Assembly: GCA_945910005.1 (NCBI GenBank)
Contig: OX246745.1
Coordinates: forward strand, 44,410,251-44,474,250
Direction of reading: 5' to 3'
DNA: 64,000 bases
DNA from: Isoperla grammatica
Taxonomy: Eukaryota > Arthropoda > Insecta > Plecoptera > Perlodidae
Shown here: positions 35,128 through 43,480 of the stretch, one piece after another
How positions within the stretch are numbered: position 1 is the first letter of the stretch
Layout of the letters: each line of letters opens with the position of its first letter
Notes under the pieces: generated by a model
The model's database searches: none
Told to the model about the DNA's origin: nothing
Seen by the model: only the letters and a program-made list of their open reading frames with translations
Position numbers and translations under genes: made by a program

Positions 35128-35655
35128 TCAATACTTTCCGAGGAGAAAATTAACGCCATGTCTTTCCGTCGGGTGCGGACAAATCACGTGTTGTTTCTTG
35201 AGATAGTCGTAATTCAACCATATTGCCAACTTGAGTGCGTTTCGCAGAGCGCATGTTTTGTTTGGCAGGCGGTGACATGCGAACGTACAACTCATCGTGT
35301 CGGTAAATGCAATATCTTCGGGATACGGGGCTGAACATTCCCTCCTCATATTTATAAATGTTCTCCCTGTTATTTCTGCGAGAAACAGACATTTCTCCTC
35401 GTTGAAGGCGTAGAGGGGTCCCGTCGTGGCGGTGGCTTCTTCCAAAATATCGGTTAGTTCTTCGTAAGGGATGTATCCATCTTGCCAATTAATGCCATGT
35501 TTGAAGACAGTCGTCACCATCCGTTCATCATTCTCTTCGGATTTAAATAGGAACCATCCTACTCTCTTGCAGTCTTGACTGACAATAGCGAGTTCTTTGA
35601 CTATCCATTTTCCTTCAAGGTCGATAACGTATTCAAAGTCAACCACAAGTGCCAT
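35128..35655 (-). CDS. Polinton protein with exonuclease-like DxE start (175 aa)
   Basis: The N-terminus reads VVDFEYV, a hydrophobic strand followed by Asp6-x-Glu8, like Exo I of DEDD exonucleases. A FNEEKCLFL segment (~84-92) sits where an Exo II-like helix could be and a His (165) lies near the end. The later acidic residues of a complete DEDD site are not obvious. It also has a CALRNALKLAIWLNY helix. An RNase H-fold nuclease or a degenerate relative is my inference only. It lies 34 bp downstream of the protease gene and appears intact. Confidence 0.65.
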   Translation of the reverse strand: MALVVDFEYVIDLEGKWIVKELAIVSQDCKRVGWFLFKSEENDERMVTTVFKHGINWQDGYIPYEELTDILEEATATTGPLYAFNEEKCLFLAEITGRTFINMRRECSAPYPEDIAFTDTMSCTFACHRLPNKTCALRNALKLAIWLNYDYLKKQHVICPHPTERHGVNFLLGKY

Positions 35656-35689
35656 GGTCGACAGTCTGCTTGCAACTGACGCCTGCTTC

Positions 35690-36199
35690 TCAATGTCTTA
35701 CAAATATATCCATCTCCGGCACACAGGTTTGATTTTTTTCTTCATCTTTACAAGGTGTACACTCTCCAAATGAATGACGGAACATCTTGATAACTTTGCG
35801 ATCGTTGAGGCAGCAGTCGACAGGACTGAACATGTCTGTGAACGTCTTCATAGAGTGATGTGTTGATCGGTATTTCACGTAGAGACAACAGTACTGGCCG
35901 CATACGCTGGATGCGATTCCTTGAAGTCGTTTCTTGTTGAAGGTCCAATGTGTCGAGTGATGTTGCAGAAACGTGACGAGATCGTGATGAAGGGGCGGTA
36001 GCCCGTACGAGTCAAAGTATTCTCCGTAGCCGTTCTCGGAGATGGCAATCGCAATCCAATGAGAACCAGGTAGTGATTGAACGTCTAGGTTAATGACAAA
36101 GGTCGCAGGTAGGGAAAAATAAGAGGGAATTTTATCGCGAGCATAGACACCTTTAAAGTTTCTAAAGTTTAGAACTTTTTTAATTTCAAGAGTGTTCAT
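35690..36199 (-). CDS. PRO: Polinton maturation protease (adenain/Ulp1 type)
   Basis: C48/C5-type cysteine protease that would cleave virion precursor proteins during particle maturation. 169 residues, slightly smaller than adenain. The active site is visible in order: GSHW with His47, YFDSYG with Asp63, RLQG with Gln93 (oxyanion hole) and CGQYC with Cys100. It starts 5 bp after the major capsid gene stop, the usual Polinton arrangement. Intact in this copy. Confidence 0.93.
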   Translation of the reverse strand: MNTLEIKKVLNFRNFKGVYARDKIPSYFSLPATFVINLDVQSLPGSHWIAIAISENGYGEYFDSYGLPPLHHDLVTFLQHHSTHWTFNKKRLQGIASSVCGQYCCLYVKYRSTHHSMKTFTDMFSPVDCCLNDRKVIKMFRHSFGECTPCKDEEKNQTCVPEMDIFVRH

Positions 36200-36204
36200 A
36201 GTGT

Positions 36205-37560
36205 TTAGTAAAGTAGAGAAACAGCTCTGTGATTATCAATAGCAATCGTTCCGTCATAAACGGCGTAGACAATACAGGATAGTGAGTCGGCCAGCTGACT
36301 TGCGAATCGAAGCTCGATACGTACTGTACCGGCTAAAGGTAGACTCGAGTGTGTTTCAACCCCCGATGAATCAGGTGTTAAATCAAAGGCAAAGAGGGTA
36401 TAACCATGGTAAAACATGTGCTTCGTAATCAGATGTGTTTGATTTTGATTATGGATACCAGTCCCTGAGAACAGAGTTTGATAAGCGGTGGCAATCAGTT
36501 CCTCGTGTTTAAAATTACATTTGACGGGATCATTAACAGTAACACCATTCACAAAGACGGCAATGTTTGCCAAATCGGAATGAATAAACTGGTATGGATT
36601 AGTGGTATAACTACCTACAAAACTTTCATTTTTTACGAGACCGAAAATGATGTACTTGGGAATAGGTCCTTGTATGACATTGTCTAGGTTCACAGAGTTT
36701 GAACCTTTAGGAATAGTTAAATTTTTTACTTCTACCCTATTGATATGGTAGTTTGCAGTATGTTTAAGTAAATGTTTTTCAATCGCTAGAGCTTTTTGCG
36801 AACTGATTTCTACTTGTTTAATGAATAGCGTAGCATCCAAGATTCTAATTTTTCCAGTCACCTCTTTAGTTTTCGAAAACATGTAAAACGAAGGGCTGGC
36901 CCTATTCAATTTAATACGAATCGAAACATTGTTCAACATTAACTGAGAAACATTAAACAAGTCTACATGAAGACGCCCCATTAGCTCGACAGGTTTACTG
37001 TCTTTTAACATATCCGAGCGGGTACTATAACCCTTGTTTTGAGCACTAGCACTAAGGCCTCCATCCGTATCCTCTGTGTCCAGGTAGAATAGACTATTAG
37101 TCATATGTGTTTTCACTGCATCCTCTGTATAGCTCAGTAGACTTTCCAAGATGATTCTATACTGATAGTTATCAGTGTTTTTGGTGACGGTGGTTTCATT
37201 GAGAGACACGTTCACCTCAGAAAAGAGACTATTCAGTAAATAGTTGACACACCCGGGTTGACTGGTATCTTCGGATGTAAAGTCTTCCCCTGTTAATTTG
37301 GTAGTCTTGATTTTCAGCCACAAATAGACAGATGCTAGATCACGATAATACTCTGTATCCCCCGGACAATTAAACTCCAGCTGGGTCTCATTATCGAGCG
37401 AGCTAACCGATTTGTAACCCACGACACGATTGCCTCTGATTTCCGTTTGAATAGCACGTTCAGTGAACAGGTCGAGCTCAGTTTTACTACACAGCATCTC
37501 TCTAATCAAATATATCGCGTTTCTCTCTGGCAAGACGTTTGACACCTCGAGCTCTACCAC
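36205..37560 (-). CDS. MCP: Polinton major capsid protein (double jelly roll)
   Basis: 451 residues, resembling the widely annotated F54H12.2-like family, now understood as the Polinton major capsid protein forming pseudo-hexameric capsomers. Typical features: an N-terminal LFTERAIQTEI segment, LEFNCPGDTEYYRDL, a long NYLLNSLFSEVNVSLN strand-loop region and the C-terminal TVRIELRFASQLADS, VYAVYDGTIAID motif. The 5' end overlaps the pX-like gene by 59 bp. It appears intact, so no truncation of the capsid is seen. Confidence 0.9.
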   Translation of the reverse strand: MVELEVSNVLPERNAIYLIREMLCSKTELDLFTERAIQTEIRGNRVVGYKSVSSLDNETQLEFNCPGDTEYYRDLASVYLWLKIKTTKLTGEDFTSEDTSQPGCVNYLLNSLFSEVNVSLNETTVTKNTDNYQYRIILESLLSYTEDAVKTHMTNSLFYLDTEDTDGGLSASAQNKGYSTRSDMLKDSKPVELMGRLHVDLFNVSQLMLNNVSIRIKLNRASPSFYMFSKTKEVTGKIRILDATLFIKQVEISSQKALAIEKHLLKHTANYHINRVEVKNLTIPKGSNSVNLDNVIQGPIPKYIIFGLVKNESFVGSYTTNPYQFIHSDLANIAVFVNGVTVNDPVKCNFKHEELIATAYQTLFSGTGIHNQNQTHLITKHMFYHGYTLFAFDLTPDSSGVETHSSLPLAGTVRIELRFASQLADSLSCIVYAVYDGTIAIDNHRAVSLLY

Positions 37561-37870
37561 CTCGAGCTCTACTTACAGACTGACCACGTTTTCGTTTTAA
37601 CCTCCTTTTTAAACCCTTTCCGACCATGTTCCGGTCGACAGCCTCAGCGACCCGTTTATGAACTATACTCTCTAGGTCTTGTTCGGGCGGTTTAATGCTG
37701 ATGTCATTTAAAATATGAGCACCTGTCCTCAAAGCCTCTCTCCCGACCGCCTTGGCTCCTCTGACAAACAGGGGGCGTATTAAACGAAACATCCCTCCTA
37801 GAAAGCTTCCTATTCCCGCTCCCTTTTGAACGCGATAACTAGCATGATAGACTGGACCTATATCGTCCAT
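37502..37870 (-). CDS. Polinton pX-like virion core protein
   Basis: 122 residues: a Gly-rich amphipathic segment (GAGIGSFLGGMFRLIRPLF, ~18-36) followed by a KAVGREALRTGAHILNDI helix and a strongly basic C-terminal half (KGLKRRLKRKRG, RARGGRARGVKR). This matches the small protein encoded just before the capsid gene in Polintons and adintoviruses and compared to adenovirus pX. A DNA-condensing and possibly membrane-active role is inferred from family and composition. It overlaps the capsid gene start. Confidence 0.75.
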   Translation of the reverse strand: MDDIGPVYHASYRVQKGAGIGSFLGGMFRLIRPLFVRGAKAVGREALRTGAHILNDISIKPPEQDLESIVHKRVAEAVDRNMVGKGLKRRLKRKRGQSVSRARGGRARGVKRLAREKRDIFD

Positions 37871-37922
37871 ACTGTTGCAGGGTCTTAAACAAAGTAATTC
37901 AAAATCGAAACAACGTGTGTAT

Positions 37923-38852
37923 TTATGACTTTACAAAGTGAAGTATAGCTATTGTAGGTATAGGCGATGCTTCAAATTTCACGAGATTTCCAAATTTCGT
38001 CATCAGTTTAATAGTGATCGACTCTATATAGCTCTTTTCAACAGGAAAATAGTAAATCGGTAAAAATTGATGTTCCCCTAATGCAGATGGAAATTGAATA
38101 ACACGCAAGTTACGGACCAAACTATCTCCCACCAGTTGAGGGCTGATAATATCCGTATAAATATACACAGGTTCAGTCTCCCCTAGACCGCTCGGTAATA
38201 GCCGCCGACTAGGTTGCAAGTTCGCAGAGTGGATATCCGCGACAACTAATTTACGTATTTGCTCGTTTGCAGCTGCTAGAGCTTCAACAGTCGGTATTCT
38301 GTTACGTATAGTAGTAATTAAATCATCTAGCCCATAGAAAATCTTGCAAGGGAATTTCACTTTAACATCGATGCCGTTTTTACCCTTCCTAACAATAGCT
38401 ATTGTATTGCGTATGTCTGAAGCTATAGGCGAACTATCTGGAACCCACACAGCTTTATTCTTTTTTAGTTTCTCAATATCTATATGATCACGCATAATAT
38501 AATAATTGAACTCATTTAGTAAAATCTCTTGTTTACCCGCGTCTGAAACCGTATTACGAATTGTCGCATACAAGTCTTCAAAAGAAGAGTAATCGCGAGC
38601 AGGAAAGACGACACGCCCTACTCTAGTCACAACGACATTGGCTGTCAATTGATCGTTCTCGTCAGTTTTCACCTCTGTTTCAAGTGTATCAAATCCGAAG
38701 GGGTAAGAGAGTGCAGCCAAACCTACTGTCCAATTGCTATTTAAAGAAAGAGGCTTTGCTAGTTTTGTAGAGAAACTAGCCAGAGTATTGTTTTCGAAAA
38801 AACTCTTTGAACTGTCCGAAGGTAGAGTAACATAAAAATAATTCCCCTCCAT
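37923..38852 (-). CDS. Polinton penton / minor capsid protein
   Basis: 309 residues. The N-terminal FYVTLPSDSS...NNTLASFSTKLAKPL...NWTVGLAALSYP block is the signature of the Polinton minor capsid protein, predicted to be a single jelly roll occupying the fivefold vertices. The C-terminal half has YIYTDIISPQLVGDSLVRNLR, a strand-rich region shared by the family. A TATA-like sequence lies 48 bp upstream. Intact. Confidence 0.88.
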   Translation of the reverse strand: MEGNYFYVTLPSDSSKSFFENNTLASFSTKLAKPLSLNSNWTVGLAALSYPFGFDTLETEVKTDENDQLTANVVVTRVGRVVFPARDYSSFEDLYATIRNTVSDAGKQEILLNEFNYYIMRDHIDIEKLKKNKAVWVPDSSPIASDIRNTIAIVRKGKNGIDVKVKFPCKIFYGLDDLITTIRNRIPTVEALAAANEQIRKLVVADIHSANLQPSRRLLPSGLGETEPVYIYTDIISPQLVGDSLVRNLRVIQFPSALGEHQFLPIYYFPVEKSYIESITIKLMTKFGNLVKFEASPIPTIAILHFVKS

Positions 38853-38899
38853 CTGAACAGAGCAGCGTATACTGACTAAACTTTCTAAATGTGAAGGAG

Positions 38900-38906
38900 T
38901 TTTATA
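38900..38906 (-). promoter_or_regulatory. TATA-like box upstream of the penton gene
   Basis: TATAAAA on the minus strand in the 113-bp gap between the small OB-like gene and the penton ATG at 38852. It suggests that penton, core protein and capsid may have their own transcript. Confidence 0.4.
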
Positions 38907-38965
38907 GTAGGATTCAAAAAATCAACACAGGTTTATAATAACCTTTTATTTTAAGCATTACTGTG

Positions 38966-39277
38966 CTAAACTAGTCTAAGAATAAAAGATCTATTGTCGG
39001 GGTATAATCCCTCGTATACGAGGGATATTTCCCCCTTTAAACTATTCATGATTGAAAGAATCCAGTCGTCCGTGAACATATCAAAATATCTGTTAGGAAG
39101 GTAGACGAAAAAAGATTCTTCTCCGTCTTTAAGATCAAATTTAATCGTCTTCCCGTATTTTGTCTCGGCCCTCTCAGCTTTTACGATCCGATAAGGCTTG
39201 TTTATTATCATCTCCGGAATTTTTCGGTAAGACGACTGGGCTCCCCCCTCGTTGAACCTGGCCTTGAATGCGTCCAT
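38966..39277 (-). CDS. Polinton small protein, possible OB-fold
   Basis: 103 residues with IPEMIINKPYRIVKAERAET, KYGKTIKFDL, FFVYLPNRYFDMF and a C-terminal strand pattern. Alternating beta strands with the tKYG..i.f.L and LP.R motifs recall small OB-fold single-strand binding proteins found beside Polinton integrases. A DNA-binding role is inference. It sits between the integrase (21-bp gap) and penton genes and is intact. Confidence 0.65.
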   Translation of the reverse strand: MDAFKARFNEGGAQSSYRKIPEMIINKPYRIVKAERAETKYGKTIKFDLKDGEESFFVYLPNRYFDMFTDDWILSIMNSLKGEISLVYEGLYPDNRSFILRLV

Positions 39278-39298
39278 GATCTGTCAAAAAAGAAAAAA

Positions 39299-40354
39299 TT
39301 AGATTGTTTTGACATTAGAAGCCTTAACCCACGAATTGAAATCATCACTATACCCCTTCCATTTAACATAATGTTCAACGACACCACGTCTACGTCTCGA
39401 TTTTAAAATTTTTTCGATTTTGAATTCGCCTGGTTGTACACGTACAAGTTCGTAGTTGTAAAATTTTCCTTTGATGGGTTCACTATTTAAATCAACGAGC
39501 TCGTACACGGGTTGAGGCAATCTAGGAATAACATTTACAATTTTAAATATTTCTGTAGTAAAGTTTTCCTCGTAGCCTTTAGCAAACGTACGTTTTTGCT
39601 TAGCTATACGTACAAAATCACCTACATGAAATTTAACAACACCATGTTTAATGCGTTTTTTATTCATTCTATGCCATATGGTTTTGATATCACGGGGTGT
39701 AACCTGAGACGGTGCCATGCCTGTGGTAGAGTGAACAGAATCATTATAACCTTTTAGTAAATCCCCTAGAACGTCTAAAAAGCGAAACGTGTTTTCACGA
39801 GTGAAATATTTGTACATTCGCGATTTCTGAGTTCTATTATAACGTTCGACCACTGCAGCCTTCACCGTAGGGTCCTGAGTTGTTTGAAACTGAATACCCC
39901 TCTTTTTTAGAAAGGCCTGTACATGCTGATTGATAAACTCTTTACCCTTATCTGATTGTAGAGTTATAGGTACGCGATTACTTTGTTTCAATACACGCTC
40001 AAGAGCTGTAACAATACTCTTCCCCGTTTTATCTTTTAATGGTTCGCTCCATGCATATTTTGAAAAGACATCGATGATATTCAAAAGATATTTATAACCC
40101 TCATTGTATTTAGCAAGAGAGACAATATCGACCAAGTCCATTTCCCATAGATCGTCAATATTGTTTACTATGTAAGGATTTCGAGGAAAATGTTTTCTAG
40201 CTGGTCTGTGCAGAGTGTATGTCTCTTGCCCTTCCAACCATTTAACAACATCTGGTCTTGTTAAGCTACTTGCATGTTTCAGCTTGTCTACTGACGCATA
40301 GCCAGATGGAAGTCTAAGGCTATAAAAATAATCTTCTAGACGACTGGTGTCCAT
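39299..40354 (-). CDS. INT: Polinton integrase with C-terminal chromodomain
   Basis: 351-residue retroviral/LTR-type (rve) DDE integrase that inserts the element's linear DNA, producing the 6-bp duplication seen at its ends. Catalytic residues: Asp73 (LWEMDLVD), Asp135 (LQSDKGKEF) and Glu170 (AAVVERYNRT). The N-terminal part is the short LHRPARKHFPRNP type. Residues 311-351 form a chromodomain (FKIEKIL...HYVKWKGY...NSWVKASNV) likely to target modified histone tails. It overlaps the preceding gene's stop by 19 bp. Intact. Confidence 0.95.
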   Translation of the reverse strand: MDTSRLEDYFYSLRLPSGYASVDKLKHASSLTRPDVVKWLEGQETYTLHRPARKHFPRNPYIVNNIDDLWEMDLVDIVSLAKYNEGYKYLLNIIDVFSKYAWSEPLKDKTGKSIVTALERVLKQSNRVPITLQSDKGKEFINQHVQAFLKKRGIQFQTTQDPTVKAAVVERYNRTQKSRMYKYFTRENTFRFLDVLGDLLKGYNDSVHSTTGMAPSQVTPRDIKTIWHRMNKKRIKHGVVKFHVGDFVRIAKQKRTFAKGYEENFTTEIFKIVNVIPRLPQPVYELVDLNSEPIKGKFYNYELVRVQPGEFKIEKILKSRRRRGVVEHYVKWKGYSDDFNSWVKASNVKTI

Positions 40355-41064
40355 CTACTTTTTGCAGGAAATAACTTGGCTACAACTTTCTTATACTTTT
40401 CCCCCTTACTCGATTTGACTTTACCCCACTTGTCCAAGTGCGCTTTACTCTGTTCTAGTATTTGCTTATAACTATCCAAATCTGATTGTTCCAATTTACT
40501 GTAATCTACGCGTTTTTTAGTTAGCAACTCCCACAAACCTTTAGTGCCTTCGTAAGTTTTACCGCCTATGATAATATTATTATTCGAAACAGTCACTGGT
40601 TCGTCGCCAATTTTAAAACTATCTGCGTCTCTACGTATTCCAAAAACGTTATCTATAGTGTGGCGTTTATTAACATAGGGTGACATGTATGAACCTGCAA
40701 TCTCCCCTAATTCACGTCTAGTAAATTGATCAATAGACTCCTGATCAGGTACAGGTTCACCTTTATCGAAACGTTTTACTTTTCTGCGCCTCGTTGTTTT
40801 GAAAAAAGGGCGTTGTTGAAGTTGTTGTTGTTGTTGTTTAGGCTCTAGAAAATGAATAGGAATTGGCTCTCTTTTCTTTTGTAAAGCCTTTAAATACGGG
40901 GTTTGATAGCGTCTAAACTGCGCTAGTGTATCAGAATTATATTTTTTCCTAGACAAAGCAGTGCGCATTTTATTAGCTAAATGTTCCTCGGTCGGTGACG
41001 TTTTATTTTGAAATCTATCAAATAACTCGGGCGATATGAGATACATTTTTCTCAACTCCGTCAT
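40336..41064 (-). CDS. Polinton conserved protein of unknown function (242 aa)
   Basis: 242 residues: basic, helix-rich N-terminal half with a glutamine run (~77-84), then GGKTYEGTKGLWELLTKKRVDYSKL and a SSKGEKYKKVVAKLFP ending. The YxGTxGLWELLT motif is common in proteins encoded next to the integrase in invertebrate Polintons, but I know of no established function. The ATG overlaps the stop of the upstream gene by 4 nt (ATGA). Intact. Confidence 0.75.
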   Translation of the reverse strand: MTELRKMYLISPELFDRFQNKTSPTEEHLANKMRTALSRKKYNSDTLAQFRRYQTPYLKALQKKREPIPIHFLEPKQQQQQLQQRPFFKTTRRRKVKRFDKGEPVPDQESIDQFTRRELGEIAGSYMSPYVNKRHTIDNVFGIRRDADSFKIGDEPVTVSNNNIIIGGKTYEGTKGLWELLTKKRVDYSKLEQSDLDSYKQILEQSKAHLDKWGKVKSSKGEKYKKVVAKLFPAKSRWTPVV

Positions 41065-41408
41065 TTATTTAGCAAACTACCAATAACACCGGATAAAATA
41101 CTGCCTAGTAGAGGAATAAGAAATCCACCCTTTTGAACTAGAATTTTACGTTTCTTTTTAAGCGAGATTTGAGGATGTGCCAATTGGCGAAAACAACCTT
41201 TGTACTTGCAAAGTTGACGTTTCACTTTATCTGATATTTTATGATTTCCGTTCAGAGTATTTATAACACACTCGAGTAGAGCCTTGATTAAATCGTCGTC
41301 TGCCGACTGAAGTATGGATTTCCTTACTTTAGGATTAGCTTCTTTCAAAATATGTAAAAAATGTTTATGTGACTTTAACCTTTTCATCCTCGGGTCTAAC
41401 GTTTGCAT
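41061..41408 (-). CDS. Polinton pVI/pX-like small virion protein
   Basis: 115 residues. Helical, basic N-terminal part (HFLHILKEANPKVRKSIL, DDDLIKALLECVINTL), a KKKRKILVQKGGF motif and a hydrophobic C-terminal segment GGFLIPLLGSILSGVIGSLL (residues ~93-112). This is a very common Polinton protein family. Its GGF site followed by a hydrophobic tail recalls protease-processed, membrane-lytic adenovirus minor proteins; that role is inference. It overlaps the ATPase gene by 44 bp and the next gene by 4 bp. Confidence 0.8.
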   Translation of the reverse strand: MQTLDPRMKRLKSHKHFLHILKEANPKVRKSILQSADDDLIKALLECVINTLNGNHKISDKVKRQLCKYKGCFRQLAHPQISLKKKRKILVQKGGFLIPLLGSILSGVIGSLLNK

Positions 41409-42021
41409 AAACTATACTGGGATTGTCGAATATGTTTGTTCTGAAACGTAATAAATCGTTTGTAGCTTGACACAGATCTATTAACAAGTAACCGTGTGGA
41501 CGTTTAGTTGAATCTAGATACGCTTTATGAAGACTTTGCCAATTTTCAGGGTAGATTTGACGCGCCAAGTAGGTAATTTGACTTTTATCGCGCGGGTTTT
41601 TGAAAACTACCAAATACTTTGTATTTAATGAAATATCACGGGAACACGGGCCCTGATGAAACAGGTTTTGTGTAATGAGAATCACAGAGATGTTTCTATG
41701 ATGTGAAAATTTAGAAAACAAATCTGAAACCTCCCTTCCGTACACCTGGTTCATTAAATCATCTAGAATAATCAACTTTGGCTCTCGTTTATCGTTTTTG
41801 AATTCTGGAATACCTTTATGAAATGTAACTAGATGTTGCAACTCGGTTGGTGCGGCACTAGATTCGCCTAGACACCACTCAATTTTTTTAAATGCTCCCT
41901 CACTACAGAGCGAGTCTAGATTTTTTATGAGCTGTATCGCAAACGTAGTTTTACCACAGTACGAAGGACCGCTGAGGGTGAGAGTGAAAGGATGAACAAA
42001 CACAGCCGATGTCATTACCAA
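41365..42021 (-). CDS. ATP: Polinton genome-packaging ATPase (FtsK/HerA, A32-like)
   Basis: 218 residues. Walker A is GPSYCGKTT (18-26), Walker B LIILDD (83-88) and the sensor-like ISVILITQN (111-119) follows, the hallmark of viral FtsK/HerA-type packaging ATPases (A32 family) that pump DNA into the capsid. The usual size is 200-280 residues, so it is complete. It is placed downstream of the interrupted small gene and overlaps the pVI/pX-like gene. Confidence 0.92.
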   Translation of the reverse strand: MVMTSAVFVHPFTLTLSGPSYCGKTTFAIQLIKNLDSLCSEGAFKKIEWCLGESSAAPTELQHLVTFHKGIPEFKNDKREPKLIILDDLMNQVYGREVSDLFSKFSHHRNISVILITQNLFHQGPCSRDISLNTKYLVVFKNPRDKSQITYLARQIYPENWQSLHKAYLDSTKRPHGYLLIDLCQATNDLLRFRTNIFDNPSIVYANVRPEDEKVKVT

Positions 42022-42033
42022 GACTGACCTGAT

Positions 42034-43046
42034 TTACTTTGTTGCGGCTTGTTTTATACATAATCGACACTGGTTTCTGCGGGGAGACATGCCATCGAAC
42101 TGTGTACGACTCCACGTATCTCCATGGCCCGGACATGCGTTAAAAGTCGCCATTTCCTTGTCTTCTTTCAAATGAGCGGGCAATCTCTCCCAGACATGTC
42201 TTATATCATCTTCTGCGTACTTTATTAGAAAACATTTTGGAAGAAAACTTAAGGCGAGGCAATGGTGAAAATTAGGCAAAATGTGTAAAAAGTCAATTTT
42301 TTTTTTTTTTTTTTTTTTTTAATACTTTATAGTATTATATTTTAGTTTTTTATCGCGGATATGGTATTCCGTAACAAATATCTCACTTGCGTCAGCCTCA
42401 TTCTTTATGTTTCCTATAGTACTTCAAACACTAACCAAACTTTAAACGCGATTAACTTCCATAGTGTTTTTAGCACAGTTAATGAATTTAATATAATCAT
42501 ATTTCACAAACCGTTAACACAATCTTTATGAAACTTTCTGTGCATGTTCTTTACTAGTAAGTCTAGTAACGCTGGCATGGCCAAGTAAATAACTGTTGTA
42601 GCTACGAAGAAAAAACTACATAAGTACAAAAATACAAAATTTTATCAGAAATATTTTGAAATATAATTTTAAAAATTCCTACAAGCCACAATATGACTGA
42701 CACTGCTATGCCCATGCCGACGTTCCTCAAACCATAGTCAATGAGCAGTTTAATAAAAAAAAAATGTAAAAACGTTTCATTTTGTGTTTTTGTGATTTTT
42801 GAAAAAAAACACACCAAATAAGGATATTTTTTGTGTTTTATAGTTGGTAACAATATAAAAAAAAAATTAAAAATTTTTTATATTTTTTTTTGTATCACCT
42901 TAAATAACATACTAAATTTTCAGCAGAATCGGCGTAGCTGTATAGAAGTTAGGATTTTCACCATTGCCTCCCCTTAATTCCTCAACAGATAACCATAGTA
43001 GATGTTTTTTGGAAATGACAGCCGATATGGACTGTTCGATAGACAT
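42034..43046 (-). pseudogene. Polinton small CxxH/CxxC gene split by a MITE
   Basis: The ATG at 43046 opens 24 codons that run to the TTAA at 42977-42974; a 721-bp MITE follows, and the frame resumes exactly after the second TTAA (42252-42249), ending at 42034. The two parts are in the same frame, giving an ancestral length of about 95 residues. The downstream part has HVWERLPAHLKED and a CPGH...RRNQCRLC pattern (CxxH...CxxC) that could bind zinc. A TATA-like sequence precedes the ATG. Function unknown. With the insertion the downstream part could only start at an ATG inside the MITE (42279). Confidence 0.75.
42253..42973. mobile_element. 721-bp MITE with TTAA target duplication
   Basis: The ends are 20-bp inverted repeats (GGCGAGGCAATGGTGAAAAT; the right end differs at one base, GGGGAGG...) flanked by TTAA at 42249-42252 and 42974-42977. 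TTAA duplication is typical of the piggyBac group. The interior is very AT-rich with a 24-T run (42297-42320) and no transposase. It lies inside the Polinton gene above. Confidence 0.85.
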
Positions 43047-43076
43047 GGTAAGTCTGGTGGGTTTATTAGGTTTGAC

Positions 43077-43089
43077 TATTATATATAAG
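43077..43089 (-). promoter_or_regulatory. TATA-like box for the split small gene
   Basis: CTTATATATAATA on the minus strand, ~31 bp upstream of the ATG at 43046. Confidence 0.4.
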
Positions 43090-43149
43090 AGGAATCGAAC
43101 CGTTGAAATAATAAGTCAATGTGTAAATGATATTATTTAATAATTAAAA

Positions 43150-43395
43150 CTACTGTAAAATAATTAAGTCTACAGAAGTAGGTGAGTTTATTATAATATA
43201 TGTTGTAACGAAGGGTAGGCGCATATAGACCAGCGTGGTTTCTGGAAAGTCGTTATATTGTAACGGTAGGAGGTACTCTACACCTCCTATCTTCACACCG
43301 ATCCTCCTCTCCCGGTCTATATGCATCGACCTGGCAGATGTCACGTCAAGCGGCTCGTGTCGGGGAAGTAAGGCTATGGTTGTGAATGATGTCAT
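43150..43395 (-). CDS. Polinton small protein of unknown function (81 aa)
   Basis: 81-codon frame between polymerase (85 bp downstream of its stop) and the split small gene. It reads as beta-rich with RRIGVKIGGVEYLLPLQYNDFP and LVYMRLPFVTTYIIIN. There is no motif I recognise. The ATG is well placed, and a T-run at 43424-43433 precedes it. It could be a real gene or a chance frame; compact packing favours a gene. Confidence 0.5.
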   Translation of the reverse strand: MTSFTTIALLPRHEPLDVTSARSMHIDRERRIGVKIGGVEYLLPLQYNDFPETTLVYMRLPFVTTYIIINSPTSVDLIILQ

Positions 43396-43480
43396 GATGA
43401 GCTAAGAAAAAAGAGGTAACGTTTTTTTTTTTTTAGAAAATGCGGACTGTTGCAGAAATATGAGTAGTCAGACGAGTTTA

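Noticed and set aside
42602..42853. 83-residue minus-strand frame with hydrophobic C-terminus
   Set aside because: Lies wholly inside the TTAA MITE in very AT-rich DNA; likely chance.
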